From Cinnamomum chago (lineage: Eukaryota; Streptophyta; Magnoliopsida; Laurales; Lauraceae), in the NCBI GenBank assembly GCA_038049695.1, contig CP142456.1, positions 73,245,422-73,309,421 of the forward strand: a stretch of DNA of 64,000 nucleotides, written 5' to 3'. Positions 1 to 11,990 of the stretch are shown one piece after another. Position numbers and translations under genes: made by a program. Under the pieces are notes generated by a model. The model was not told the DNA's origin. It saw only the letters and a program-made list of their open reading frames with translations, and searched no databases. Every line of letters starts with the position of its first letter. Position 1 is the first letter of the stretch.

Positions 1-1514
1 TTATAATACCCCCAAAGAAGATAAACATGGGGGGCCCAATCTCCAGATGAGCCGCAGAAGCAAAAAAAGAAAAAAAAAAAAGTAAACTCTGTACTCTCCA
101 CCTTCATCTGTGGTCCAAATCAACAGAGAATGCCACTTCAACTGCACCGTCCTTAAAGAGGAAGTGGAGTCCTTCTCTACAGTTTCAAATACAAACGACA
201 AGAACAACATCACCATCACCACCTTCTTCTCCTCGTTCGTCATCTTCTTCTTACTATAATTTGCTGACACCGACGAGATCATTGCAGTCAAATCACAAAG
301 AAAAAGAACCGGACCAGTACAAGGCATGCACCATCGTAGTCTCATCTGGAACTCAAAATCACTGGAGATTCTTGGAAGTCTTCTGGCCTTGGAGTGCATG
401 TGATCTTGTGGGGTACTTTGAGCTGAGATGACGTGAAACGAATCTTCATGGGGCCCACAAGAACAAGCCCATTGGGTTGCTTGCCAACTACCAAACCCCC
501 TTTCTTTTATGATCCTACCCTCCCAAAAAACAAGTCTAGGACTTGAAAGGAGAGGATAGCATTAACTAGGACTGTGATTCTTCTTCTTCTTCTTTTCTAA
601 GTTTTTGTTCTTTCTGAGTGGGAGGCAAAAAAGATAAAAGAGACTGGAAATAACAAGATCCAAAGGGAAGAGCATGAAAACCGTCTCTTCCTTACCATAC
701 CCAGTTAACAACAATGACTGTCTCTTCACCTAGTTTGTGAGGACCAGGTTGCTTGAGGTGGAATTTTTTTTTTTTTGTTTGTTATTGTTTGAAGAATGTA
801 TAGATACACCCCTATGGTTATTTAAACTTTCAAAGGTGTTCCTTGAGATTTTCATAATAATAAGGGCACCCCTTAATTTGTCTCTCCTGAATGATGGTGA
901 GAGGGATTCTCGTGACCACTGGCGATCGAGCGAGAAGTTTATTGCAAGGAAGGGGGCAAGGATGATCGACCAATAATATTTATTGACTAACATGTGAAAA
1001 ATATTCACCATTTAAAAAAGACCCATTTCCTTACTGTAAGACTTTAAGTTAAAAGGTTCCATATAGTAACTTTGAAAAAAAAAAAAAATGATTAAAATAT
1101 AAGTTTTTGATGAGATCAATCTAATAGTTGGCTCACGTCATATTTGAGTGAAATTTCTCATAGAAAAGGAGGCACTTCTTTTGTGGCCTACTATTGTTTT
1201 CACGTCCCCCAATGATTATTTAGATTATTTCTAAGGGCCCACTCAGGAGATCCTTGTTCTAGGCCTATTTTCATTTCTCTGAAGTGGCTCCACTCAAAAG
1301 CCTCATTAAACTCTTTCAAGAGAATAAAAGCAAAACTTTTTGTCAAAGATATGAGAAGTTTGTTATAGGTATATCCTTTCGAAACGAAGCACAAGACAAG
1401 AATGCCCTTTTGTTTTTTCTCAAATTCACTCCTTTTTGTAAAAGGACACAGAATTTTGAGGGGCAAAATAGCAAAAGGTTAAAGTAGAAAAAAATTGATT
1501 CCTTGGCTCCCCTA
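1..1514. other. Left flank, no supported gene
   Basis: This is AT-rich DNA with homopolymer runs (A-rich near 70 and 1080, T-rich near 765). A 132-codon open frame on the minus strand covers 1-399, but I do not recognise its product and it ends in a low-complexity phenylalanine/leucine stretch. I see no RNA gene. The segment ends where the outermost LTR begins at 1515. Confidence 0.5.
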
Positions 1515-4381
1515 TGTTACAACCTGACCAGAATTAACCTTGATTAATACTAATTAAGTGTGCTTTAGCTAAATTAATTATGTTTAATTGCTAACTATGA
1601 TAATTAGTGTTGATTAGCCTCTATAGACCGAGTTAGTTTGGTCTCGAACCTTATATAAGTGAGTGCAAATCTAGTTGACTCAATGGAGTAGAGTCAAGGG
1701 CTTTTTCGTAAATATGAACTTTCGCATTTTGCATCATTTGCACGTCATCTCAGCGTCATCGCGTGTATTTCGACGAGTAAGTCGATTTTCGTATTAAGCA
1801 TTCCTTCATTTAACCAACCATTGAATGACTGGACCCTTATTTGACTCAAAATAGAAATAAACAACTTTTGTGTTCTTTCTAGCAAAATGACAACCTTACC
1901 CTTATATATATAACCTTATCCTATTCCTTTCATTCCTTTTCATTTCTTTCCTCTACTCTTCTTCTCCACTCTCCTTCTTCTCCTCCACTTCTCCTTCAAT
2001 CACTACTACAGAGAGAGTGCATGCGCCTTAAGAGCTAGGAAGCCTTCATCATCATCATCTTCATCTTCCTCCTCTTCATTGTGGGCAAGAATTCATCTCC
2101 TCCATCCCCTACTCCTTCTAAGTAGGAATCCTTGTCAAGGTAGGAGCCAAATCTTCCTTATTTTGTAACTTTGAGTTGCATTAGAGTCAAGGGACTCTTG
2201 GATAATCATTCATGCATGTTAATTGCCATTTTCCATGTGTTCTTCTTCTTAGGGTTTGAGTGATTTAGGGATTTTGGGGTTTCTTAGAGCCATAGTGAAG
2301 AGAGAGTTTGGAAAGCTCTTAGTTGAGGCAGGTATAAGCTCTAATTTGGATTTATATGATGATTGATTTTCATTGATTCCAATGAAGTTCTCTTTCATGA
2401 TTTCATTTCTTAATACGAGAGTAGGTAGATTATTTATCATGTTTTAATTGATGGAATGAATGGAAAAATTGCACGATGTGAAAATGGGAGCAAGGAGGCT
2501 CCATTTGTGCGGGTGTGAAGTGAAAAGAAGTTAGAAATGGATGGGAGAAGAAATGAAGGAAAATCATGAAACAGGGATTCTGGACAGTTCGCTTGAGCGA
2601 ACTTGAGTATTCGCTCGAGCGAACTGGAGTATTCGCTCGAGCGAACCTCCTTTTGAAGCATTGGGTTGAGCGAATAAAAAGATCGCTTGGACGCCCATCT
2701 TTCTGGATGGGGTCCGCTCGAGCGACAACACCCCCCTTGAACACCTCGCTCAAGCGAACCAATTGAAGCGTGCGAGCGACTAACATTTTGGATGGGTCCG
2801 CTCGAGCGAACCTGAAGACTACAAACCTGGTCCTTTTGACCCAATTCTTGGGTGAATCTCCACCCCTTAACCTTTCATAAACCCTCCTAATTATCCCTAA
2901 TAGATAATTAAGATGCATACTCTTGCTTTCATAGGATTTAGGAACGTTAAAGACCTTATGACCCTAAAATGGAACCGGCAACCTTATTAATTGGTCCAAC
3001 GTATATTCATTAGTCTAACACTATGCCATGAGAGTTAGTTTGGAAAATTAATGTATTTTTTTTATAAATAAGTGACACATAACAAGGTAGTATTACGTTA
3101 GTATTCCAAACCTACTTTGTGTGGGACAGTGAAGGACTAAAAACAATAGTTTAGTATTGGTTAGTAAAAATATCTTGATTCCCTTAAATTACTGCATTTC
3201 ATATTGGAGTACAATTTTATTATTGATATCAAATCCTAATTAGTAAATTGGTTGTATTATTTGTATTCATTGAAGTCCAATTGTTTACGTTCGATTCGTA
3301 ACTTTAGTGTTGCATGTATACCGTTTCAATGTTTACTGGAAATACGGATTGAGTAAATATTCGTGATATGAGATTTACTATTCGATTTGATTATAGACAT
3401 GTGAAATACACACTTACTCAAATCCGATTTTTATTAGATTGTTATTTGATTCGATTGAGTCGGCACTACTTAGATTAGACCCTGTGATACCTGACGTGGT
3501 TGAATTTGATTTAGTTATTTAAGACTACTGCAGTAAGTCATCTGGAACACTGGAATTCCAAAACCAGGTAGCTAGCTAGCCTTTGACCGGGCCGCTGGTG
3601 ACATCCCAACTAGATTCACTCACTATTGAGAGGATGAGCTTAAAGTAGTGGTCAATTTGTATGTTTTCATTATACTTGATTCGAAATGCATAAATTATTC
3701 ATTTTCACACAACATGCCTAGTTGATACTTATAATTGACATCTATTAATTTATTCGTCTCAAATTCAATTTGTTACATTATATATTTCCTTATTATTGCC
3801 TATACTTGCTTAATCGTCGTATTGATGATACTACTCTTGGTGTTACAGTCGCAGGTGCAGCCTCCAGCTCTGAGAAGGCCAATGAGGGAGAGAATGCTAC
3901 CCAAGAGGCACCTTCAGATTAGAAGAGTGGCCAAAGTTCGAGGCCGCTTAATTTTTTTCATCGGAGTGTGTGAAGACCTTTTGAGAGCCCTAGTAGTGAG
4001 TGTGGTCAGCCCCTTTTTGTGTGGGCCACACTTAGATATATAGTTATTCTTTTGTTTATACTTTTGGTAATGTTTGTATAGTGTTCTTTTATACACCCCC
4101 TTTTGTAAAACAATGTATATACTTTGTAATTCTTTTGTATTAAACTTGAAATGTTAATTGGACTGAATAGGAATTGATACCTCACATGAATGGATTACAG
4201 CTTCCGCTATTATTAACTGCTATTATTATGTTCTAGTGAGTTCTAACTCACGTATGTGGAAAGTTGTTTTCTCTTCTTCGTGTGTTGTATTTGGCTTGAG
4301 ACATGTACAGCACATGGGAGTACGTGTGTCTCACCTCGGGGATTACCTTAGGCCAGGGTGATTCGGAACCGGGATGTGACA
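1515..4381 (+). repeat. 5' LTR of outermost Ty3 element
   Basis: The LTR begins TGTTAC and ends TGTGACA, 10 bases before the primer-binding site. TATA-like sequences lie at 1651-1659 and 1903-1912, so most of the LTR is probably transcribed. It holds the TTCGCTCGAGCGAA palindrome cluster at 2588-2810. With no second LTR present, the start at 1515 rests on the terminal TG and on family convention. Confidence 0.75.
2588..2810. repeat. Cluster of about nine TTCGCTCGAGCGAA palindromes
   Basis: Perfect or near-perfect copies lie at 2588-2601, 2610-2623, 2632-2645, 2713-2725, 2746-2758 and 2797-2810. Weaker half-copies lie near 2665, 2681 and 2768. The first three are spaced exactly 22 bp apart and the rest are irregular. 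The consensus is a perfect 14-bp palindrome around CTCGAG. It lies inside the LTR, downstream of both TATA-like sequences. Confidence 0.9.
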
Positions 4382-4391
4382 TACGTAAGTA

Positions 4392-4403
4392 TGGTATCAG
4401 AGC
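4392..4403 (+). other. Primer-binding site, initiator tRNA-Met
   Basis: TGGTATCAGAGC matches the complement of the 3' end of plant initiator tRNA-Met. It begins 11 bases after the LTR end at 4381, where first-strand priming is expected. Confidence 0.85.
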
Positions 4404-4600
4404 CCTGAAAGTTTTCCTAAAAGACCTAGAAACATAATTAGAAACGTTGTGAGGATACTTTAGAATCGATAGAGAGTATAGGTTAGTCAGAGCTAGTTCG
4501 TCATTAGTTGTGAGTTGCTGTTAGTAATTGTGTTCCTAGTTAGTATTATGCGTAGTGAATTAGAATATAGACTTAACCCTCATAATTGTTTTGCAGGTCA

Positions 4601-5442
4601 ATGGCATCCGGCTCCGGAAGCGGACACAATGGTGGAAATAATGAGTCTCAAAATGATGACTCATTTGTTGTATTGGAAAATAATCCGCCCTTTATGGAAG
4701 CCCGAATGATGATTTTAATGGAACAGATGGCCAAGACGAATGAACACCTAGCAGCACTGATGGCCAGGCAAGGTCAAGCACCGCCAAACCCGGGAACTCA
4801 AGTAGTTATTCAGTCCAAGGAACATGACCCAAATGCTCTATATGAAAAGTTCAAAAAGAGAGGAGCTACGAAATCTCATGGTAAGGAAGATGCAATACAA
4901 GCTGATGAGTGGCTTGATCATATAAGTGATGTGTTCGAAACAGTGGTCTGCGATAACAAGCATCGAGTGGTGCTTACTACCTCTATGTTACGAGGAGTTG
5001 CCAAAGATTGGTGGAAGTCTATCAGAGATGCTTACAAAGTCATGCCTAATGCTACTATATGGGAGACTTTTCAAGAACAGTTTCGCCGTAAATTCATACC
5101 GGCTCACGTGTACCGGATGAAAGAATTTTTTTTTATCACTCTCAAGCAGAACTAGATGACAGTGGCGACATATGTGCACACTTTCACCAAATTATCCAAG
5201 TTTGCCAAAGACCTAGTGGACACGGAAGAAAAGAAAGTAAAGAGATTCATTTGTGGGCTTCATCCTATATATGAAGAGCATGTGGTGATGTATAAGAGAC
5301 CCGAGACTTTTCAAGATGCGGTAGACAGAGCTTACACTGCAGAAGAAATGACAATAAAAAAGAGGAATGTAGATCTTAAGAGGAGTATTTCTCACTCAGG
5401 AAAGAATTTTCAGCATGAAAGGCAAAAGGGTATAGTGTTTGG
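4601..5442 (+). pseudogene. gag of outermost Ty3 element, N-terminal part
   Basis: The frame opens at MASGSGSG (4601) and contains the retrotransposon gag domain, with the conserved stretch LRGVAKDWWKSI and the downstream FRRKFIP. A TAG stop at 5153-5155 interrupts it, after which the frame continues in register from 5156. At 5442/5443 the Athila element is inserted. Dropping one copy of the 5-bp target site joins this frame in register to the zinc knuckle at 34155. Gag would form the virus-like particle, and this copy cannot make a complete one. Confidence 0.85.
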
Positions 5443-6865
5443 TGATCGTGAGCTCCAAGTGTAGAGCTGCGATAAAGTAATAAACTGGCGAGATCAAGTG
5501 GATCCACAGGGAGCAATGTTGATTAAGAAACTTTTCAACTTTTAACTTGTCCTAATTAAAATCTAAAACTAGCCTAAATAAGAAACTAATCAAATTACAT
5601 CAACTTTTCAAAAATAACTAAATGTAAAAAGTTCAATTACAATCCTTTCCAAAAATAAAAGACCTAGTCTACTAATGGAAACCTAATCTAAACAATCCTA
5701 GAATACCTAAAAACCTGCAAAAGAACACACAAATCAAACAACCAATTTAATATGAAAAATCAAAATAAAATTTCATAAATTATATCCTACTTACCAAAAC
5801 AAATTATAATGAAAATATGAATGATTTATGAGGTCCTACATGCAAACAATGCAATTCTACACAAGTTCCTAAAAATCTGATGCACTCTAAAAAATTCTAA
5901 GCATGAAAAACCTTATGCACGGGCATGTTTTCATTGGACTGTAGAACCTACCTAAGATCGTCTAAACCAAAACTTAATGGTTGTAATTCGAACCTTGATG
6001 ATTCATGAACATAACAAAAGAAATAGAAGTGAAAAAGCAGTTCGGATGAAAAAGATATGAATGCAAGAAGATGCCTACTTGAACCAATTATGCTGCTGAA
6101 ATCTGGTATGACCTTGCTGGGTACCTCTGTTTGTGCCTCTGGTTGACACGGTTCCTGAGTTTATCTTCGACTAAAATTCTGGGGTTTCAAAGTCCTAATA
6201 TCTTACTTTAATTCTGCTAACTTTCAAGGAAAAATAATATCTCTTTCCTGGTTTTCATATCACATACTTTTAGAACACAGTCAAACCAAAATTGCTGAAA
6301 CAGTGCATTTTTTTTTCAATGTGCAGATTTTCCACTATGTACCAGGTCCGAAATTAGCATTATTAATCAGTCATTAAACATTTGTGATTTCAGAAACAAA
6401 ACCTATTCTAATGCAATTTCTAATTATGATGCATGAATTATTATGAAGAAATAAATTATGCATAAACTTAAAATGCATGAAATAAAAGAATTTGCTTGGA
6501 AATAAAAGTAGTGTTGCAAAAAGTAAAAGTAGTGAAACTAATAAAATTTAAATGTAGTGTTGTGAAGAAAAGTAAATGTAGTTGTGCAGAATTTAAATGC
6601 AGTTCAAGTAGTGAAATAATCTTCTTAAAAATTCTTAGTAGTGAAATTATCTTCTTAAAAATTATTTCTTATATAATACAATTTAGAATCACTTCAAATA
6701 TGCCCTCATAAACTTGGGTTGTCAACTCAAGCACAAAAATAAACAACATAAATAAAGCATCAAACCATAAGAAGAAGAATATTGAAAGAAAAAACTTTTA
6801 CTAACACGTAGATTCATTTACATAAGATGGAAAATAAAAATGATAGAGAAATACATGTTGGGATG
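5443..6865 (-). repeat. Athila 3' LTR, outer part
   Basis: This matches the right LTR from 32106 onward with a few percent difference and small indels. The Copia insertion at 6865/6866 cuts the LTR in two; the rest is at 23973-24642. An AGTAGTG-type short motif recurs between 6500 and 6660. One 29-bp stretch is duplicated here (6615-6665) but not in the other LTR. Confidence 0.9.
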
Positions 6866-7020
6866 TGTTAGTATTTTTATTGGCTAATTCATGGGTTGGA
6901 CAAAACTCTGGGTCCGAGTTGTATTTTCTAATTTATTTTAGAATGGACTGTGGATGTGTCGTCGGAAGATCTGAAGCGAAGAATAGAAGAAAAAAGCAGA
7001 CCGGGCGAAATTCCCCAGGC

Positions 7021-7116
7021 CCGATCGATCGGAGCCTCAGACCGATCGATCGGTCAGAAAAAGGTCTCAGTTAAATGTCAGGTCGATTGATCGGACCTGC
7101 AGGGGCGATCGATCGG
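7021..7116. repeat. Four CCGATCGATCGG palindromes in Copia 5' LTR
   Basis: Copies lie at 7021-7032, 7042-7053, 7083-7094 (two mismatches) and 7105-7116 (first base changed). They are separated by 9, 29 and 10 bases and end about 115 bp upstream of the TATA box, so they lie in U3. Confidence 0.9.
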
Positions 7117-7231
7117 ACAGCGTGCAGAGTTGGGGAAAGTCTACTTTTCTATCAGATTTAGTTTCCTTTTGAGACTTTGTTTCACAGTTTGAGTCCTACT
7201 TGTGCACTAAGTCTTATGCACGAATTTTGGG

Positions 7232-7241
7232 CTATTTATAG
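7232..7241 (+). promoter_or_regulatory. Copia LTR TATA-like box
   Basis: CTATTTATAG lies at mid-LTR. The palindrome cluster lies about 115-210 bp upstream. Confidence 0.5.
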
Positions 7242-7748
7242 GGTGTTTCTCTCAACCCTAAGATGACCCCCATCACAACTCTCATTGATCTGAGTCAGAG
7301 ATATTTTGGAGAGAGTTATTCTCTAGAGCCATTGAGAGATTATTCTGAAGGGCTGCTCTAGAAGATTGTTACTGCTTCTACTTTCTTGTAGAAGATTGAT
7401 CATCTTGGTTGACAAGGTGCGAGGAGATCAAGTAAGGAGAACGGGGCGCGGTGGATGTCGTGTCAGTGGATTCTTTGCAAGAATAACTACAGTCCTTGGG
7501 TCGAGGTACAGACTTAGGTAAAGGAGCTTGTGAGTATATCTTGTAACTGTTCGTGAACTCTTGATTTCTGGTTCGTGGTTTTTCTCCCTGGATAGGGTTT
7601 CCACGTTAAATATTGTGTCTGCCTTCTTGTGGTGTGTGATTGGTAGATAGCTAGTTCTAAGTTGTCTGATTGATTTATTTCCGCTGCATTGATTGGTTAA
7701 TTAGAACTAGTAGTCCATTCTGGTAACCCCTTATAGAAAATTTTCAAT

Positions 7749-7760
7749 TGGTATCAGAGC
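7749..7760 (+). other. Copia primer-binding site, initiator tRNA-Met
   Basis: TGGTATCAGAGC begins 2 bases after the LTR end at 7746. Confidence 0.88.
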
Positions 7761-7801
7761 GGGTTACACTATTTTATTGTGTTGATCCATATTTTGCTAG
7801 A

Positions 7802-7842
7802 ATGGATGTCTACCGCGAAGGCACTTCAACCAATAAGCCTCC
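7802..7842 (+). pseudogene. Copia gag, first 13 codons
   Basis: The ATG at 7802 opens the gag frame 55 bases past the LTR. The nested Ty3 element interrupts it at 7842 within the target site CCTCC. The frame continues in register at 20997 if one target-site copy is dropped. Confidence 0.8.
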
Positions 7843-9978
7843 TGTAACGCCCCAATTCCGGATACCGATAAACTCGTTCGATCACCCGGAATTGGCGCGC
7901 TACTTCCCGGAAAATCCGAGAACTTCCAAGATCGTAGGCCGCAGTGAGGTCCAATTTAAAACTTTTTGACCAAATAATATACAATGGTTAAAACTTGCGG
8001 AAGCATAACATTTAATTTGAGCGGAAGCAATAGGTATCATATATAATAAAGAAAGCAGAACAGTGGTCTAATTAAAATGAGTCAATGTAAATTTAAAGTT
8101 AATACATTTGATCTTTCTACCCTCCTCACAACAAGTTTCACTCAAAACCCGAAATAACAAAGTCACTCAATATCCCTGTATAAACTCCTCGCCCTCCGGC
8201 TCGACATCCGTGTCGGCCGGGCCCCATGCGTACTCTCCGGCTACAGGTGCCTCCACGAGGGCTAAAGCGTCGTCGGGAATCTCTGGGTCAAGGCCTAAGC
8301 ACCATAGAATGGGTCAGATCTAAACGATCTGGCAAGATACAGCATACTACTAACATAGCATATATATATCAAAGGAATTAAAGACAGGTACATAATTTAA
8401 ATGAATAACAAGGAAAGAGAACTAGGCAATCGTGCATTTAAATCATAAGGAATCAGTATAAATAGAAAACATCTGAACTACTATAAACAAGATGGCACAT
8501 TCACACGAGCTGGAATACCGCGGGATATTATGCCGCGGCCCTCCCATACTGAACACAGTCGCGGTGGGGAATCTCACCAGGGAATAACTAATCCCGAATA
8601 CTACTCATCAACTCATCATCTCATCACTCCAGATCGGCACGGCATGACACCTTGCCGTCTTAGCTCATCATGATAGCTCCTCAACACATAACTAGCTCCT
8701 ACCGGGGATGATCAGTCCACAGGCTGAGCTTAAATCAACCGAGTGAATGTTCATGCCGACTCGAGAATAACTCTACGGTCTGTGTCTGTCTAGGCTTTGC
8801 CTTGTGTGAACAAGGTCCTAACAATACCTCTATAGAGTCTACACATCTCAATACAACCTCTGGACCTCATTCAAGACCCAGGCCCACTCGTTGGATCCAT
8901 ACCAAGGCCCATCAGTACATGGCCTGGTCTAAAACCGTCCAAACGAGGCAACCAATCCATCTATTACTGACAAACAGTTCCATCATAATCCATACAACTT
9001 AACAGTCCAATAGAAACTATCTCTTCAAGCTAAAGGGTTCACATCACCACACTTAGGCCCAATAAGGGCCCGCCTAGACACAGACACGGGTCAATGATCT
9101 CCGAAGTCACATCATCGGGTCACCTCTAGATACCCTAGGTTCAGGTCTTCCATTTATGTTCAATTAATGGTAAGCAGCTATTCTAAAGATCTAAGAATGA
9201 CAATAAATGATAACAGTGAAGTATAAACTTCAATCAGAGAATCAACGGGAAATCCAACGGTCCAATCCTAGGTAATGGGCCACTTTAGGTTCGGGTCTAT
9301 CTCCGGTAATTCGATCTCTAAATGATGTCATTAATGCCGTAAAATAATGTATTTGGTGCTTAGTTAGTTAAGGGCATCGTTGACAACTCTTAGAGGTCGA
9401 ATCATCTTAGATTATCAACCAAAACACTAAACAGTGGTCCCCGCGAGTCAAGGTTGAGCCACACCGTTGACTCGGGCTAAGGACACTGACAAATGCTCAT
9501 TTGGATGGTCAATGGGCCCCACAACTGATCATATCTCCTAAGTGTTGAAAACTGGAACAATCAGGGTTTTCCAGGTGAGCCTGATGTGTTGTGAGCTCGG
9601 TGGATTTCCTGGCCGGGAAGATCAACCGAGTGCACTAACTAATCTGAATCAGGCTTCCTGGACAACTTATATCGTTTCTAAAGGCTTACAGCGTGTCCGG
9701 TCAAACAACCAGGCCTAGGTGATTGACCGCATACTCTGAAAACCTTAGAAAGATTGATGATCCAGCTTTAAACACTTTCTAAAGTAAAATCCTAAGTATC
9801 AAGTCCATTTGGGTGTAAGGAGTCTGAGTTTTGATTGAAGAACCAACTTTCAGTCACTTCCTGCACAAATAGCGTGAATCGGGTCAACCGGTGCGAGACC
9901 AGGTCAACCCGACTATTTGAAAGGAAATTTGTGCAAGAAATGGCTAAGGGCCAGTTTTTCCAAGAAATCTCAGTGTGG

Positions 9979-10143
9979 CCGGTTAACCGGCCTGCATAGT
10001 CCGGTTAACCGGCTGCACTGCAGCACTTCCTGCAGAAGAAATAACTGGGAGCTGTCATTTCTGCAATTTCAGTGTGGCCGGTTGACCGGCCTGCAAAGCC
10101 CGGTTAACCGGCTACACTGCCGGTTAACAAACCGGTTAACCGG
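9979..10143. repeat. CCGGTTAACCGG palindrome cluster, left LTR
   Basis: Copies lie at 9979-9990, 10001-10012, 10078-10089 (one mismatch), 10100-10111, 10120-10128 (partial) and 10132-10143. They come as close pairs 22 bp apart. The repeat unit is a perfect 12-bp palindrome. Confidence 0.93.
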
Positions 10144-10528
10144 GTACACGAAACTGGGACAAGACCCAGTTTCTGCAGTCACTCTGTTTTGGCTCCATTT
10201 CCACCCAAACTACTTCCAATCTCTTCCAAACTTCACCCAAACACTTCTCCAAACATAAATCAACTCAATAACCATCCATTAAACCACCTTATGGCCCACT
10301 GATCTTCCAAATGGGGGGGTGAAAACCCCCATCCATCAGTGACCTTTATCCATTCAAACACAAGACAAAGCTCAAATGTAAACTAACACTAAACAGAACA
10401 TATTTGTGAATTAAAAACCACTGAATCATGAAATAAATCATACACCCTAAGTTATTAGTATGATGCACTTGCCTCTTGTGAAGTGGGTTGCAAAGAGAAA
10501 TAGCTTGAAGAGGGAAAGAACCCAAAAT

Positions 10529-11360
10529 TCCAGCAGAACAGAGCAAGAAGAAGAAGAAGGTGAACCAGCTGAGCAGCAGCAGCTATGGCAGAGTGTAGCA
10601 GTAGCTGGGAGGCTTCCCACTCTCAGGTGATATGAAGGAGAAGAAGAAGAATACAGCAGCAATAGTTCTCAAAGGTTGTTTCCAGCACACAGCAGTTTCT
10701 CAGGTGAGAATTCCAGCTCAACAGGGAGGATGGAGATGTAACCCAGCAGTAGCAGTGGCTTTAGGAATAAGAAAAGAAGAGGAAGATGAAGTAGAAGAGC
10801 ACAACTACAGCTACTGGAAAAGATCCCAGCACATTAATGGCTGCTGGAAAGAGGGAAATGAAAGGGGGAAAAGAGGGAAATGATGAAGGAAAGTGGCTGT
10901 TGCAGGGGTCTTCTCGGATGGGATTCCAGCACAGCAGGGATTGATGAAGAAGAAGGAGAATTACAGCAGTAGTAGCTCCCAAGACTGAGATTCCAGCAGA
11001 GAGAGAGAGAGAAGATGGAAAAATGCCACAGCAGTAGTCTCCAGGGGATTTTCAGCAGAGTAACAGCACTGCAGCAGGGCTGAAATGAGGATGTAGAAGC
11101 AGATGATGACACAGCAGCAACTTCAATAGGTTCCAGCAGTGGTGACAGCAAGAGAAATGAAGAGGGAACGAAGATGAAGATGGCTGTAGCACTACCACTG
11201 GAAGATGTCCCAGCAACAAGATGGAAGCTCCAGCAGCAACACAGTAACAGTAATGGCTCCAGGGGTGGGATTCCAGCAGAAGAACAATGAAGGAAGAAGA
11301 AGATGGTGGTGAATCAGCTGTAGCAAGGTCTTCAAAATGGGATTTCCAGCAACAGTAGCT
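10529..11360. repeat. Dispersed NTCCAGCA motifs, left LTR
   Basis: About 13 copies of a TTCCAGCAG-like motif recur every 40-90 bp in a purine-rich background with many CAGCAG and GAAGAAG runs. In the element's sense it is TGCTGGAA. It explains the string of low-complexity open frames here, which I do not call as genes. Confidence 0.7.
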
Positions 11361-11513
11361 GGTTGCACTGTTCAATCGTATGAGAGGGAATGAAGGTAGT
11401 TGGGAGGAACAGTAATGGGCTGGGGCTGTTTTCTTGGGAAGAGAGAGTTGGGAGTTATCTTGGGAAGGGGGCTGCTGGGATTAGGGTTTTATTGCAATTG
11501 GGTTTAAGAGATG

Positions 11514-11523
11514 TTTTATATAG
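11514..11523 (-). promoter_or_regulatory. Inner Tekay LTR TATA box (3' LTR copy)
   Basis: On the minus strand this reads CTATATAAAAC. It lies about 470 bp from the LTR start in the element's sense. The identical copy in the 5' LTR, which would drive the element, is at 20515-20524. Confidence 0.5.
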
Positions 11524-11990
11524 ATAGGAGGGATGGTTAGTTACTAGTTTAGCCCTAGGGTTTAGTGGAATTGAGATTAGGGTTTAAGGTGAGTTTGGTC
11601 TTTTGGTTAGGAACATTCTAGAAGAGAGAGAGCACCTTTCTTAGCACTACTAAACCCACTTAGTCACTTAATTAATCTAACTAAGAGCCTAATTAACACC
11701 AAAAGCCTAGGTCTAACACAAAAACCCAATTGATTAGAAATCAACCCAAACTAACCTAGTCCAACCAAAAACTTAGGAAAACTAACTAGTTACTCTACTA
11801 AGCCCCTAATTAGCCCAAATAAATAAGTAATTAACCCAGATTAACCATAATTAGCAATAATTAGTAGTAATTAGCAAAGATTAGTGAAGATTAGCGAAGA
11901 TTAACATATTTAAGCAATAATTAACATATATTAGGATAAATTAGACTATAAATTAGCCCTTAGAGGGCCCACCAAGGGTGGGACCTCACA

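Larger units (their letters stand above)
6866..7746 (+). repeat. Copia 5' LTR
   Basis: It starts TGTTAG and ends TTTTCA, with the primer-binding site 2 bases downstream. It holds four CCGATCGATCGG-type palindromes (7021-7116) and a TATA-like CTATTTATAG at 7232. Confidence 0.92.
7843..11990 (-). repeat. Inner Tekay 3' LTR
   Basis: It is 4148 bp. In the element's sense it runs from 11990 to 7843. A TATA box lies about 470 bp into it, so most of the LTR may be transcribed. It holds the CCGGTTAACCGG cluster and a long CCAGCA-rich region. Confidence 0.95.

Noticed and set aside
1..399. 132-codon open frame on the minus strand at the left edge
   Set aside because: Product not recognised, low-complexity end, and cut by the window edge; no splice or promoter support.
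2588..2810. CRISPR-like array
   Set aside because: Sites are 14-bp palindromes with irregular spacing inside a plant LTR; there are no unique spacers of constant length and no cas genes.
10346..11375. Serine- and leucine-rich open frames in the inner Tekay LTR (both copies)
   Set aside because: They arise from the CCAGCA and GAAGAA repeat composition and occur identically in both LTRs.
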